From contig JAFMSR010000012.1 in the NCBI GenBank assembly GCA_022818135.1, forward strand, positions 5,092,456-5,156,455: a stretch of DNA of 64,000 nucleotides, given 5' to 3'. The stretch is from Saxidomus purpurata (lineage: Eukaryota > Mollusca > Bivalvia > Venerida > Veneridae). Below are positions 55,030 through 64,000 of the stretch, piece after piece. The notes below the pieces were generated by a model. It was not told where the DNA came from and made no database searches. It saw only the letters and a program-made list of their open reading frames with translations. Position numbers and translations under genes: made by a program. Within the stretch, counting starts at the first letter, position 1. Every line of letters begins with the position of its first letter.

Positions 55030-58000
55030 GTAAGTTCTGCTTTGTGTGTCTTTCTTTGACATATTTACGAAAATTTGGCCATTTGAAGGCTTGACTTTTG
55101 TGTACTCGTATAGAAGTTATAGATATAACTGTGATGGAAGGTCGGCAATCGGTCTGCTTGTAATGCACCAAATTGTCGTATTTAGTCCGTAGTGCAGTAT
55201 AAAATATAAGCGGTCAAGGTTATTATCAGCTTGCTATAGCCTCGTTTTGTTGCGTATACTAGCTCATAGTATTAGTTTTGTTTATTAGGGTATACTACAT
55301 AAAGCAAAATGTTTATAATGTATCAAGGAAGCGGTTTACTTTCAGTAATGAAAATCGTAAATGTGAAAATATTAGTATATATCGAATTATAAATTGAGGT
55401 TGACAGAAATTATTAAGCAAGGACAGAATGTTAGCCTTGATGTAATTTACGTCAAGTTTGTTCCTTTATTATTTTAAAATAGATTGAGAAAGACTTGTTT
55501 ATATTGAAAGAGAAAATGATATCTTATTAAATAGTAACATAAATGGTTTTGTTCTTGCCAACTATATCAACATGTTAAAAGCTTGACGACTTTACATTAC
55601 TTAACATTGTGTTTATGAATTTAAATGATCTTTTACTTCTTTATGAAAGACAGATTAAAGATTACAGGTAAATAATTTGAATCTATCTACATGGTATCTG
55701 CAAATACATTTTCGCTTGTTTAAACATCAAGTCAAAGTCATCATGCAAATTTATACTTAACACTGTAATATGAAAATAGTTTCTTACTCATTCTGAATGA
55801 TAACCAGAATATCTACCTACAGTAATTTTGATCAAGTAAGTATGGTGGCATATTTCTGCCACCACATAACCACTTAATTATCACGTTATATTAACTAGTT
55901 ATCACGTTATATTAACTAGTTAGTCACTTAATTATCATGATAAATATCTGATTAACGCGTTAATTTTTATGTTAACAGATACTTATGTCAACACAAAAAG
56001 TGTATGTTACTGCCCACTACTGCCAACAGATACCTACATAATGATATTTTAGATATCTATTAAGTGGTTAACTAGTTATGTAACTAGTTAGTCAGATATG
56101 TATCGTGATAATTATGTCGTTAACTAGTTAATCAGATAAGTATCGTGATAATTATGTGGTTAACTAGTTATGTAATTAGTTAGTCAGATAAATATCATGA
56201 TAATTATGTCGTTAACTAGTTATGTAACTAGTTAGTCAGATAATTATAGTGTTAATTATGTGATCAACTAGTTACATAACTAGTTAACGACATAATTATC
56301 ACGATACTTATTAATTAGTTAGTCAGATAAGTATCGTGTTAATTATGTGATTAACTAGTTACATAACTAGTTAACCACATAATTATCACAATACTTATCT
56401 ATCTAACTACTTACATAACTAGTTAACCACATAATTATCACGATACTTATCTGACTAACTAGTTAACGACATAATTATCACGATACTTATCAGACTAACT
56501 AGTTACATAACTTGTTAACGACATAATTATCGTGTTAATTATCTGATTAACGACAAAATTATCACGATACTTATCTGACTAACTAGTTAACGACATAATT
56601 ATCACGATACTTATCTTACTAACTAGTTAACGACATAATTATCACGATACTTATCAGAATCAGAATCAGAATCAGACTCACTTTATTTCACTCATGCCAT
56701 TCAATCATATGACAAAATGAGGTAAAACATAGAAACATTATATGAGAGGCTCTTATACATAAAAAGTAACATATTCATCATGATAAATATCAAATTGTAA
56801 AGTATTCAGATAAATTCAATTCAAAGTCAGTGTTTGTTAATAAAAAGTAACATTTTCAGTTTCGTGGAGAGTCGTATAATATTTGAACAATTCACTGTCG
56901 TAAAACATTTTTTGTTGTTACAAAAATAACTCGCCGATTGCATTATTTGGGGGAAAATGTGGTCTTTCTTTTTATCTAAAAATCCGTAAAAAGAGTATTC
57001 GAAGTTCTTCAGAAGTTAGTATAAATAAACTTGAAAAACATTAAATACTGTATTGAAGAACTGTAAACAAAGGTGAAGGATTTATCTTTGTATGTAATTC
57101 CCATTGTTAGACGATCTAACGAAACGAAAATTTAAATCGTCAAAAGGGGTACAAAACTTGATTTAATACATTCCATTTTTTTCGTTTCATAGTATGCAGA
57201 TTAAATACAATGAATTCAAACTAAGGATGCATCAGGATAAGTTTGATAAATTTACTTAATTTCAAAAATTCCGTCTTGTTCGTAGTGTTCATTAGCTGGT
57301 TCAGTTTAAATGTATTTGGTCTCCGAGTATAATAAGGTTTTAAGAAGTGTTTTCGTTCAGTATCAAATAAATTACATTAAAAAAGGTAATGAAACTCGTC
57401 GCCTATTTTTGCACATGTATTACAAAGTCGTTCATTTATTGGTATTCTTGCCAAGTTGCCAATTTCAATGGGGAGATGATGATTGCGCGTGCGGAATCTT
57501 ATCATAAAAAACTGAAGTTGTGAGGACATGGAATGTAAATATTTTTCAATTCCAAATTCTGTTTTAAAGATTCTATAGAAAGTGCCTTTACTTGAATTTT
57601 CCATGTGAGAATACCATTCATTTATATAAAGATCTTTTACTTTTTGACGGACAGTTAACGTTAACCATTTATTGTTTGGAATTAAATGTGTTTCCCAAAT
57701 ATTTATCAAACCACATTTTATAAAGATATTTTTGATATTATAAAACCATGGATATTTTGTTTTTAGAACATGATCATCGTAGTTTTTAACAATTTCTAAC
57801 ATACTTGTATACACTGTTGATGATAATTTTCTCGGTAATTCATTAGGGTTTTGTGTACAAATTCTCGACCAAAATGCTACAGTTCTTTCATCTATATCTA
57901 ATTTAATTGGGATACATCCTGTTTCACCGTATATCATAAAATTAGGAGTGGATCTTTTTTTTTTTTTTAGAATTAATTTTAGGAATTTTAATTGAACTCG

Positions 58001-61000
58001 TTCAATAATATCGATATTCCCGTATCCCCATATTTCACTACCATACAAAAGAATCGGTTTGATTGTTTTATTAAATATTTCTATTTGAAGGTCAATTGGA
58101 AGACTTAATCGGTTGGGATTTCTTATCAAACTGAACATTGCTCTAGTAGCTTGAGACGCAATTTTTTGTTTTGCTTTATAGAATGAACCCGTTTTACTGA
58201 AATAACGTTTTACTTTTTATCTGACTAACTAGTTACATAACTAGTTAACGACATAATTATCACGATACTTATTTATTAGTTAGTCAGATAAGTATCGTGT
58301 TAATTATGTGATTAACTAGTTACATAACTAGTTAACGACATAATTATCATGATATTAATCTGACTTACTAGTTACATAACTAGTTAACCACATATTATCA
58401 CGATACTTATCTCACTAACTAGTTAACGACATAATTATCACGATACTTATCTGACTAACTAGTTACATAACTAGTTAACCACTTAATAGATATCTAAAAT
58501 ATCATAATGTAGGTATCTGTTGGCAGTAGTGGGCAGTAACATACACTTTTTGTGTTGACATAAGTATCTGTTAACATAAAAATTAACGCGTTAATCAGAT
58601 ATTTATCATGATAATTAAGTGACTAACTAGTTATATAACGTGATAATTAAGTGGTTATGTGGTGGCAGAAATATGCCACCATAAGTAAGTAATATTGGAA
58701 GCAACAAGTTTCGTTTTTAAATGATGTACAACTTATTGAAGGCGTATTTTTCATTCATGAAATAGTCCAAGAAATGATAGTAATAATTAATTTAGGAAAC
58801 AAATGTAGCCACATACGAAATGTCAAAATGTTTATGTAAATAATTCATGCCAACTTGAAACTGAACTTTGCAAAGAAAACGTCTTAAATTGTTTCAGGCC
58901 GGTAACAAATCAGATGAGTACAAAGATGCCGGTACTAAATTCGACGATCCTGAAACACACGTGCCTCATTCAGGCGCACCTTACACAGTAAGTGACATTT
59001 ATTTTTCCTAGATTTAAAAAAGCTTTATATGGATTTTCATTGTTGTGCGTCGGGAATTGCATAGAATTTACTTGCGTACCCGACGTGTAGAGTATGTTCC
59101 TGATAGTCGACTTAATACGTATCGAGTATAGGAATCTGACTAAATAGTTAAAATTTAAAGTGTACTGCCAAGTTATGTCTAGCACTTAAACATCGGATGA
59201 AGGGCCAGGTCATCACGTTAGGCATGATTATTGTAAACTGCACATTTACTTACTCCTCCTGAATGAAATTCAGAGTGCTCACTTAAGTAATTTTGACAAA
59301 TTTGGTCATTTTAAGGGCAAAAGGCTTCCTGTTTTGATGATTGACCAAATAGTGAAGAAATTAGAGAATTTGCTTTTGACCCTTTCATTTAGACAAATGT
59401 GTCAACCCTTTCAACTTATTTTAATAAGACAATAATTTTGATAGTTTAATTATAGAGGAATTCAATGTTTCTGTATATAAATAAACCAGATGTCTGCCGC
59501 TAGCTAGTCTATATGTCTTTTAATACAGCTTTCATACATTGTTCAGCTTTTGTCGTTGATCTAGTCTTAGTTTTACTTCTTTCTTATCGCTAACTAATTT
59601 CTTTTTATTTAATGTTTTCGAGTGAATTATAGAGTTTTCTCAGTGAAATAAAAGTGATAATCCACAGTTTTGAAACAGTGGATTACCATTTTTATTTTTC
59701 ACTGTTTTTGCAATCTTTAACCCGGATTTACGTCAAAAAGTATACAGAGCGTAATTAATGCTGGAAACCATGCGACGATGACGTCGTTAAAATGACGTCA
59801 TTTGCGCTATGTTTTTTGATGACGTTTCCCGCGATTTTCGTTATTTTATAGAAACAAACTCAATAAAAGTAGAGTTTTAACCATAAAATAAACAGAAAAA
59901 TTGTTGGTATCGGTGTAATATCACGTTAATTTCACTCGTGAACACCAAAAGTTGTTATTTTCACTCGTGGCTGCGCCACTCGTGAAAATATCACTTTTGG
60001 TGCCCACTCGGTGAAATTATAACGTGATCTTACACCGAAACCAACAATTATCCTCTATATATTTTAACTTTTATTTTCATTAAATTATTTGTGACGATTT
60101 TCATTTCTGTGTCTTCGAAATATATCATTTAAAAAATATATGTGGCAAATGTTTTTTTCATAAAAACTCGTTCTTATAAAAAAGTAAAAAAACGTTTGAT
60201 TAAAAGCAAAATGCAAAGCCACACTGTTCATGAAAGAAAATACAAGTCGGCTTAAGCCGGGACATCATTGTAACCTTCATTTACAATAAAACTTTTTATC
60301 CTACCATTGTTTCAGACCGGTAACAGATTGAGCGAAAACGAAGCTGCTGATACAAAATACCCCGACACGGGAACACATGCGCGACATTTAGGCCACACTC
60401 ACACAGTAAGTGACATCAATTTCCTAGATGAAAGAAATTTCCATTTGGACGTGTCTTTTCGTGCGTCTGCAATAACCGACTTTAATGTGACAAATTATCA
60501 TATTTCCACATACAAATTATCATATTTCCACATATATTTTATCATATTTCCACATACAAATAGTGCGAGATTCTCACAGAATGATATAATATTGTCTATT
60601 TATATCTTCTTCATGAACTAAGATGACAATATTTTCCTAGACATAATTTATATCAAGATGGATATATGCAAACCTGACGTGTAGCGAACGATCCGTATTC
60701 ATATGATGGAAAAGTGTATATGTATTGAGGAGAGTTACGTATTTTTTCTGACGTTTTGGCAAGTTATGTCAATAGACAATGTTTACAATTATGACCACTA
60801 AGTTTAGAAAGCAATACGCTTATAGAGATGAATAATCTATTATTTGTTAAAGAAAGAATAATAAATGTTTACATGGTCAGCTATAACTATTGAAATAATT
60901 TGAACAAGAGCCATGTTAGACACGGCCACCCCATCCACCAACCGAGTGCTCTTTCTATGACCAAGAAATTTGAGGTGAAAGTAATGGATATGGTATAGGT

Positions 61001-64000
61001 TCTAACTTAATAAAATATTAGTAATTTTAACGTGTTAAGGGTTATTCATTTGCACTTCATCTGTGTTAATGTCGCATTTCTACTCTAAAAATCTGAAATT
61101 TTATGCTTTGTCCAACGTTTTATGCAAACAATTAATAAAGCAATAAAGGAAGATAATCCCAGGGTAAATTGAGTTATGGTTATTGAACCATACACTGCAT
61201 CCTCATGCCCGCTATGACTGTATGCAACTTGAATCAAATCAGTTCAGTACTTTAAACAATAGTCAATGGAAAGTAATGTTTCATTTTGGTAAAGATCCTA
61301 GCCTAATACGGGATCTCAAAAGATTTATGTGAGTAACTTCAAGCCGAGGTGATCTTCTGTCTTGTTTTTTATTTACAATAACTATTTATTGCAGTTATTT
61401 CAGACCGGTAACATATCACACGAGAATAAAGACGCTGGTAGAAAATTCCAGGATACTGGTGCATATGCCGGTAGTTCAATCGCATCTCACACAGTAAGTG
61501 ACATTTATTTCCTTTGTTTAATGAAGCACCATACTGACAAACAGTGTTGTGCACTGGCAATAACAATAGTAAATGTGACCTTTCGTCAAATTTCGACCGA
61601 CACTTAGATTGTGCAAGATTGTCAGAGAATTATAGCAATTCACACATTTATATCATTTTGAAGTTTGCTTTGTTGTTATTTATACCTTATGTTAAATTTT
61701 GTGTAACTATCGTAAAGGGTATAGTGCCTATTAAATTGTCAAAGCAACCTTGATTGAAGGTACAAATCGACTTGAACTTTAACATCAGACCATCTTCATT
61801 TGCAATAAAAATATCTTCAATTGTTTCAGACCGGTAACAGATCAGATGAATTCAAAGATAATGGTATTATAGTCCACGGTCCTGAAACACATGTGTCTCA
61901 TTCAGGCGCACCTTACACAGTACGTGACATTTATTTTCCTAGATGTAAAGAAGCTTTTATGTGGACATTTTCTTGCAAATATATGTGAGGCGACGATTTT
62001 ATTCCTTTCTCTAAGTAACAGTAATGTTTCAATTGTTCGAGAAGATATGGCAAGGCAATCTGTTCATTGAAGAAAATACAAGCTGACTTTTGTCGAGACA
62101 TCAGTGAACCTTCATTTACAATAAAACTTCTTACAATTGTTTTAGACCGGTAACAGATCTAGCGAATATGAAGCTGATGAAACAAAATACTCCTACACGG
62201 AAACACATGCCCGACATTCAGGCGCAACTCACACAGTAAGTGACATTAAATTCCCGAATTAAGAATCTTCATTTTGACGTATTTTGCTTGACATGCATCA
62301 GCAATGACCGACTTAAATGTGACAAATTATCATATTTCGACACATAAATAGTGCGAAATTCTCACAGAGTAATAGTAAACTGCCTATATATATTATATTT
62401 GAGCCAATGTGATGATATTTCATAGACATAATTAATATCAAGATTGATATGTGCGGCGTGTATGTATGTGGCGTGTAGCGTATAATCCTTATATAATTAT
62501 ATCTGTTTAATGAGAGTGACGTAAAATGTCTTCTTTTTTGAAGTTATATCGCTTCATAAAATTGTAACCACAAAGTTTAGTAACCAATGTGTTTATATCA
62601 ATGATAATCCATTATTGGTTGAAGAAAGACAAATAAATGTTTCCAGGTACAGTTATATCTTTAATAATAATGTGAATAAATCAACAAAGATTGTTACATG
62701 TTTAACTTATTGTTTAACAATCAAATCAAAGATAACGTCATCATGCGAATTTATTGTAATCACTGTAGAATGTAAAGGTCTTCTTACTTATAAGAATATT
62801 TGCTTGGAAGTAATTGATCAAGTTGATAACATACGTAGCAGAAAGAATCGTATTTCAATGATGAATAATGTAATATTGAATCGAAAATCTTTTAACAATA
62901 GTTTATTCAATGGAAATTAATGATTCATAAGATGCTAGCCACATTCGAAATATCTTAAGATTTATGTAAGTAACTTAGAGCAGACGTGATCTTCTGTCCT
63001 GTTTTCTTTTGCAATAAATATTTTTTTGCAATTATTTCAGACCGGAAACATCTCACACGAAAACAAAGACGCCGGTAGAAAATTCCAGGATACTGGTGCA
63101 TATGCGGGTAGTTCAATCGCATCTCACACAGTAAGTGACATATACACGCTTTGTTTAATGAAGCTCTATACTGACATACAGTGTTGTGCACTGGCAATAA
63201 CGATAGTAAATGTGACCTTTTATCATATTTTGACTCACACTTAAATTGTGCAGATTGTCAGAGATTTATAGCAATTCACACATTTATATTATTTTAAAGT
63301 TTCCCTTGCTGTTATGTTAAAAGTTGTTTTACTAGCGTAAACTAGCTTGTTCGGCTTGAACTCGAAACTCGGTCCATCTTCATTTGCAATAAAAACATCT
63401 TCAATTGTTTCAGACCGGTAACAGATCAGATGAAAACAAAGATGCTGGTTCTAAATTCCACGATCCTGAAACACATGTGCCTCATTCAGGCGCATCTTAC
63501 ACAGTACGTCAACCATATTATCCATTTTCCTGTGTAAATTGATGATTCATTTTGGTAAAGATGCTAGTCACATTCTAAATATCATAAGATTTATGTAAGT
63601 AACTACAAGCGATGTGATCTTCTGTTATGTTTTCATTTGAAATAAATATTTCATGCAATTATTTCAGACCGGTAACATATCACACGAATATAAAGATACT
63701 AGTACAAAATTCCAGGATACTGGTGCATATGCAGATATTTCAAGCGCATCTCACACAGTAAGTGGCGTTTATTTTCTTTGTTTAAGGAAGTTCCATACGG
63801 ACATACAGTCTCGTGCACTGGCAATAACAATAGTAAATATGACTTTTTATCATATTTCGACCGACACTTAAATTGTGCAAGATTGTCAGAGAATTATAGA
63901 AATTCACACATTTATATATGTATTTTTAAATTTGCAATGTTGTTATTTATATCTTCCCCTACACGGAAACAGATGTCCGATATTCAGTCGCAACTCACAC
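54832..64000 (+). CDS. Repeat-exon gene: His-rich 30-residue repeat protein (3' end beyond window)
   Basis: Product unknown. The first coding exon gives 66 hydrophilic residues without a signal peptide. It is followed by eight 90-nt exons, each with TTTCAG- or TTTAG-type acceptor and GTAAGTGAC- or GTACGT-type donor, each phase 0/0, each coding one 30-residue repeat. Consensus: T-G-N-x3-E-x2-D-x-G-T-K-x2-D-T-x-T-H-x2-H-S-G-A-x-H-T. Three sequence types occur in order A B C A B C A C. The repeats are acidic, His/Thr/Ser-rich, with no Cys and no hydrophobic core, so probably disordered. Metal binding is a guess from the histidines. A short upstream ATG frame (54,819-54,842) overlaps the start. 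No stop codon is reached within the exons in the window. Intron 1 hosts a large palindromic element. Confidence 0.75.
56050..56652. repeat. Palindromic tandem array, left part
   Basis: Units of TAACTAGTTATGTAACTAGT, TAGTCAGATAAGTATCGTG and ATAATTATGTCGT, switching orientation near 56,275. Continues at 58,218-58,490 beyond the LINE insertion. Confidence 0.85.
56653..58217 (-). mobile_element. LINE 3' fragment nested in the palindromic element
   Basis: Frame 57,377-58,205 encodes an RT C-terminal region: I-L-L-Y-G-S-E-I-W-G, A-F-W-S-R-I, and a zinc-like L-P-I-E-I-G-N-L-A with R-L-C-N-T-C and D-E-F-H-Y-L. After a frameshift near 57,377 the frame goes on (R-P-N-T-F-K, Q-L-M-N-T). The 3' end shows AATAAA and (TCTGAT)n at 56,653-56,672. 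TATC occurs on both sides (left array and 58,214-58,217), a short target duplication. 5'-truncated and dead. Family CR1/L2-like (inference). Confidence 0.8.
58898..58987 (+). CDS. Repeat exon A1
   Basis: 30 codons, acceptor GTTTCAG, donor GTAAGTGAC. Starts A-G-N-K-S-D-E (Ala instead of Thr at position 1) and ends P-H-S-G-A-P-Y-T. Confidence 0.8.
59612..59795 (+). repeat. Hairpin repeat, copy 2 (nearly identical to 9,831-10,013)
   Basis: Same structure as the copy at 9.8 kb. It lies in the intron between repeat exons A1 and B1. Confidence 0.8.
59901..60047. repeat. 147-bp imperfect palindrome
   Basis: TTGTTGGTATCGGTGTAATA at the left is matched by TTACACCGAAACCAACAA at the right, with TCACGTTAATTTCAC / GTGAAATTATAACGTGA inside and a GTGGC-TGC-GCCAC centre. 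Fold-back MITE-like. It lies in an intron of the repeat-exon gene, so its transcript could form a long hairpin. Confidence 0.75.
60316..60405 (+). CDS. Repeat exon B1
   Basis: 30 codons, acceptor GTTTCAG, donor GTAAGTGAC. T-G-N-R-L-S-E-N-E start, T-H-A-R-H core, G-H-T-H-T end. The reading frame continues into the intron, but the donor is identical to that of the other exons. Confidence 0.85.
60495..60565 (+). repeat. Short tandem repeat, about 24-bp unit
   Basis: Three units of AAATTATCATATTTCCACAT directly after exon B1. A single unit exists after B2. Confidence 0.7.
60620..61403. other. Intron between B1 and C1
   Basis: Intronic AT-rich DNA with an AACAAGAGCCATG bivalve-type repeat fragment at 60,902. 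No further repeat exon was found here. Confidence 0.5.
61404..61493 (+). CDS. Repeat exon C1
   Basis: 30 codons. T-G-N-I-S-H-E-N-K-D start and S-S-I-A-S-H-T end. Acceptor ATTTCAG, donor GTAAGTGAC. Confidence 0.85.
61830..61919 (+). CDS. Repeat exon A2
   Basis: 30 codons, T-G-N-R-S-D-E-F-K-D start. The middle has drifted (N-G-I-I-V-H-G-P). Donor GTACGTGAC. Confidence 0.8.
62146..62235 (+). CDS. Repeat exon B2
   Basis: 30 codons, T-G-N-R-S-S-E-Y-E start, T-H-A-R-H-S-G-A-T-H-T end. Acceptor GTTTTAG, donor GTAAGTGAC. Confidence 0.82.
63041..63130 (+). CDS. Repeat exon C2
   Basis: 30 codons with the same protein sequence as C1, only a few silent changes. Flanking intron sequence is also shared with C1, so the duplication unit includes introns. 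Confidence 0.85.
63414..63503 (+). CDS. Repeat exon A3
   Basis: 30 codons, T-G-N-R-S-D-E-N-K-D start, P-H-S-G-A-S-Y-T end. Donor GTACGTCAA. Confidence 0.83.
63668..63757 (+). CDS. Repeat exon C3
   Basis: 30 codons, T-G-N-I-S-H-E-Y-K-D start, S-A-S-H-T end. It follows A3 directly with a B unit skipped. Donor GTAAGTGGC. Confidence 0.83.
63955..64000 (+). pseudogene. Degenerate repeat exon B3 (first half missing, cut by window edge)
   Basis: CCTACACGGAAACAGATG and TCAGTCGCAACTCACAC match the second half of B2, but the first half with acceptor is replaced by intron-like sequence. Probably a deletion across the intron-exon boundary. Confidence 0.6.

Larger units (their letters stand above)
55842..58682. 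mobile_element. 2,841-bp palindromic element with 8-bp duplication
   Basis: The ends ATGGTGGCATATTTCTGCCA and its complement are flanked by AAGTAAGT (55,834-55,841 and 58,683-58,690). Each end is itself a hairpin (TGGTGGCA-TATTTC-TGCCACCA). About 250 bp of subterminal sequence is inverted-repeated (AACGCGTTAATTTTTATG; CCAACAGATACC). The inner part is an array of about 52-bp units, direct then inverted. An 8-bp duplication is compatible with hAT, but the ends do not look like hAT. No transposase. A LINE fragment is nested inside. Confidence 0.8.

Overview
This is eukaryotic, AT-rich, intron-bearing DNA. It is most likely a mollusc and probably a bivalve (inference). The grounds are dispersed sequence typical of bivalve genomes: AGAGGGCCAAGATGGCCCT-type repeats, blocks alternating TGACCTTTGACC phrases with GACAGACAGAC tails, and many tRNA-headed SINEs. 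Penelope-like and mariner elements are also present. No prokaryotic operon, rRNA gene or intact tRNA gene was seen. Most short open frames are chance frames or decayed repeats.

Two host genes are supported by splice logic. (1) A minus-strand gene at 35,847-48,283 resolves into seven exons whose donor, acceptor and phase all agree. The joined CDS is 1,779 nt (592 codons plus stop) and reads vWA - RING-like zinc site - ubiquitin-like - TerD. I do not recognise this domain combination. (2) A plus-strand gene starts at about 54,832 and runs off the right edge. It has a 66-codon first coding exon followed by eight 90-nt, phase 0/0 exons plus a degenerate ninth. Each encodes one 30-residue hydrophilic, His-rich repeat of three types in the order A-B-C-A-B-C-A-C-(B).

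Left half (1-33 kb): LINE remnant (1.8-2.4 kb), SINEs, small hairpin elements, a Tigger-like end (about 9.6-9.8 kb), a dead mariner (17.2-17.75 kb), a diverged segmental duplication (13.8-17.1 versus 21.3-24.6 kb), a 1,520-bp element with TTA duplication and 250-bp inverted ends carrying a decayed C2H2 zinc-finger exon (25,585-27,104), and a 63-bp satellite (28.7-29.9 kb). 33-35.8 kb is featureless.

Introns of gene 1 hold a head-to-head pair of Penelope-like elements (39.19-42.44 kb) with matching hammerhead ribozyme motifs, and a 2,773-bp terminal-inverted-repeat element (44,779-47,551). Between the genes lies a 1.69-kb element with inverted ends of about 470-490 bp (49,620-51,309). Intron 1 of gene 2 holds a 2,841-bp palindromic element (8-bp duplication AAGTAAGT) with a LINE 3' fragment nested inside it.

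Several insertions can be ordered because an empty paralogous site is also in the window. Everything here is by-eye reading: boundaries of diverged repeats are approximate, and no similarity search or folding program was run.
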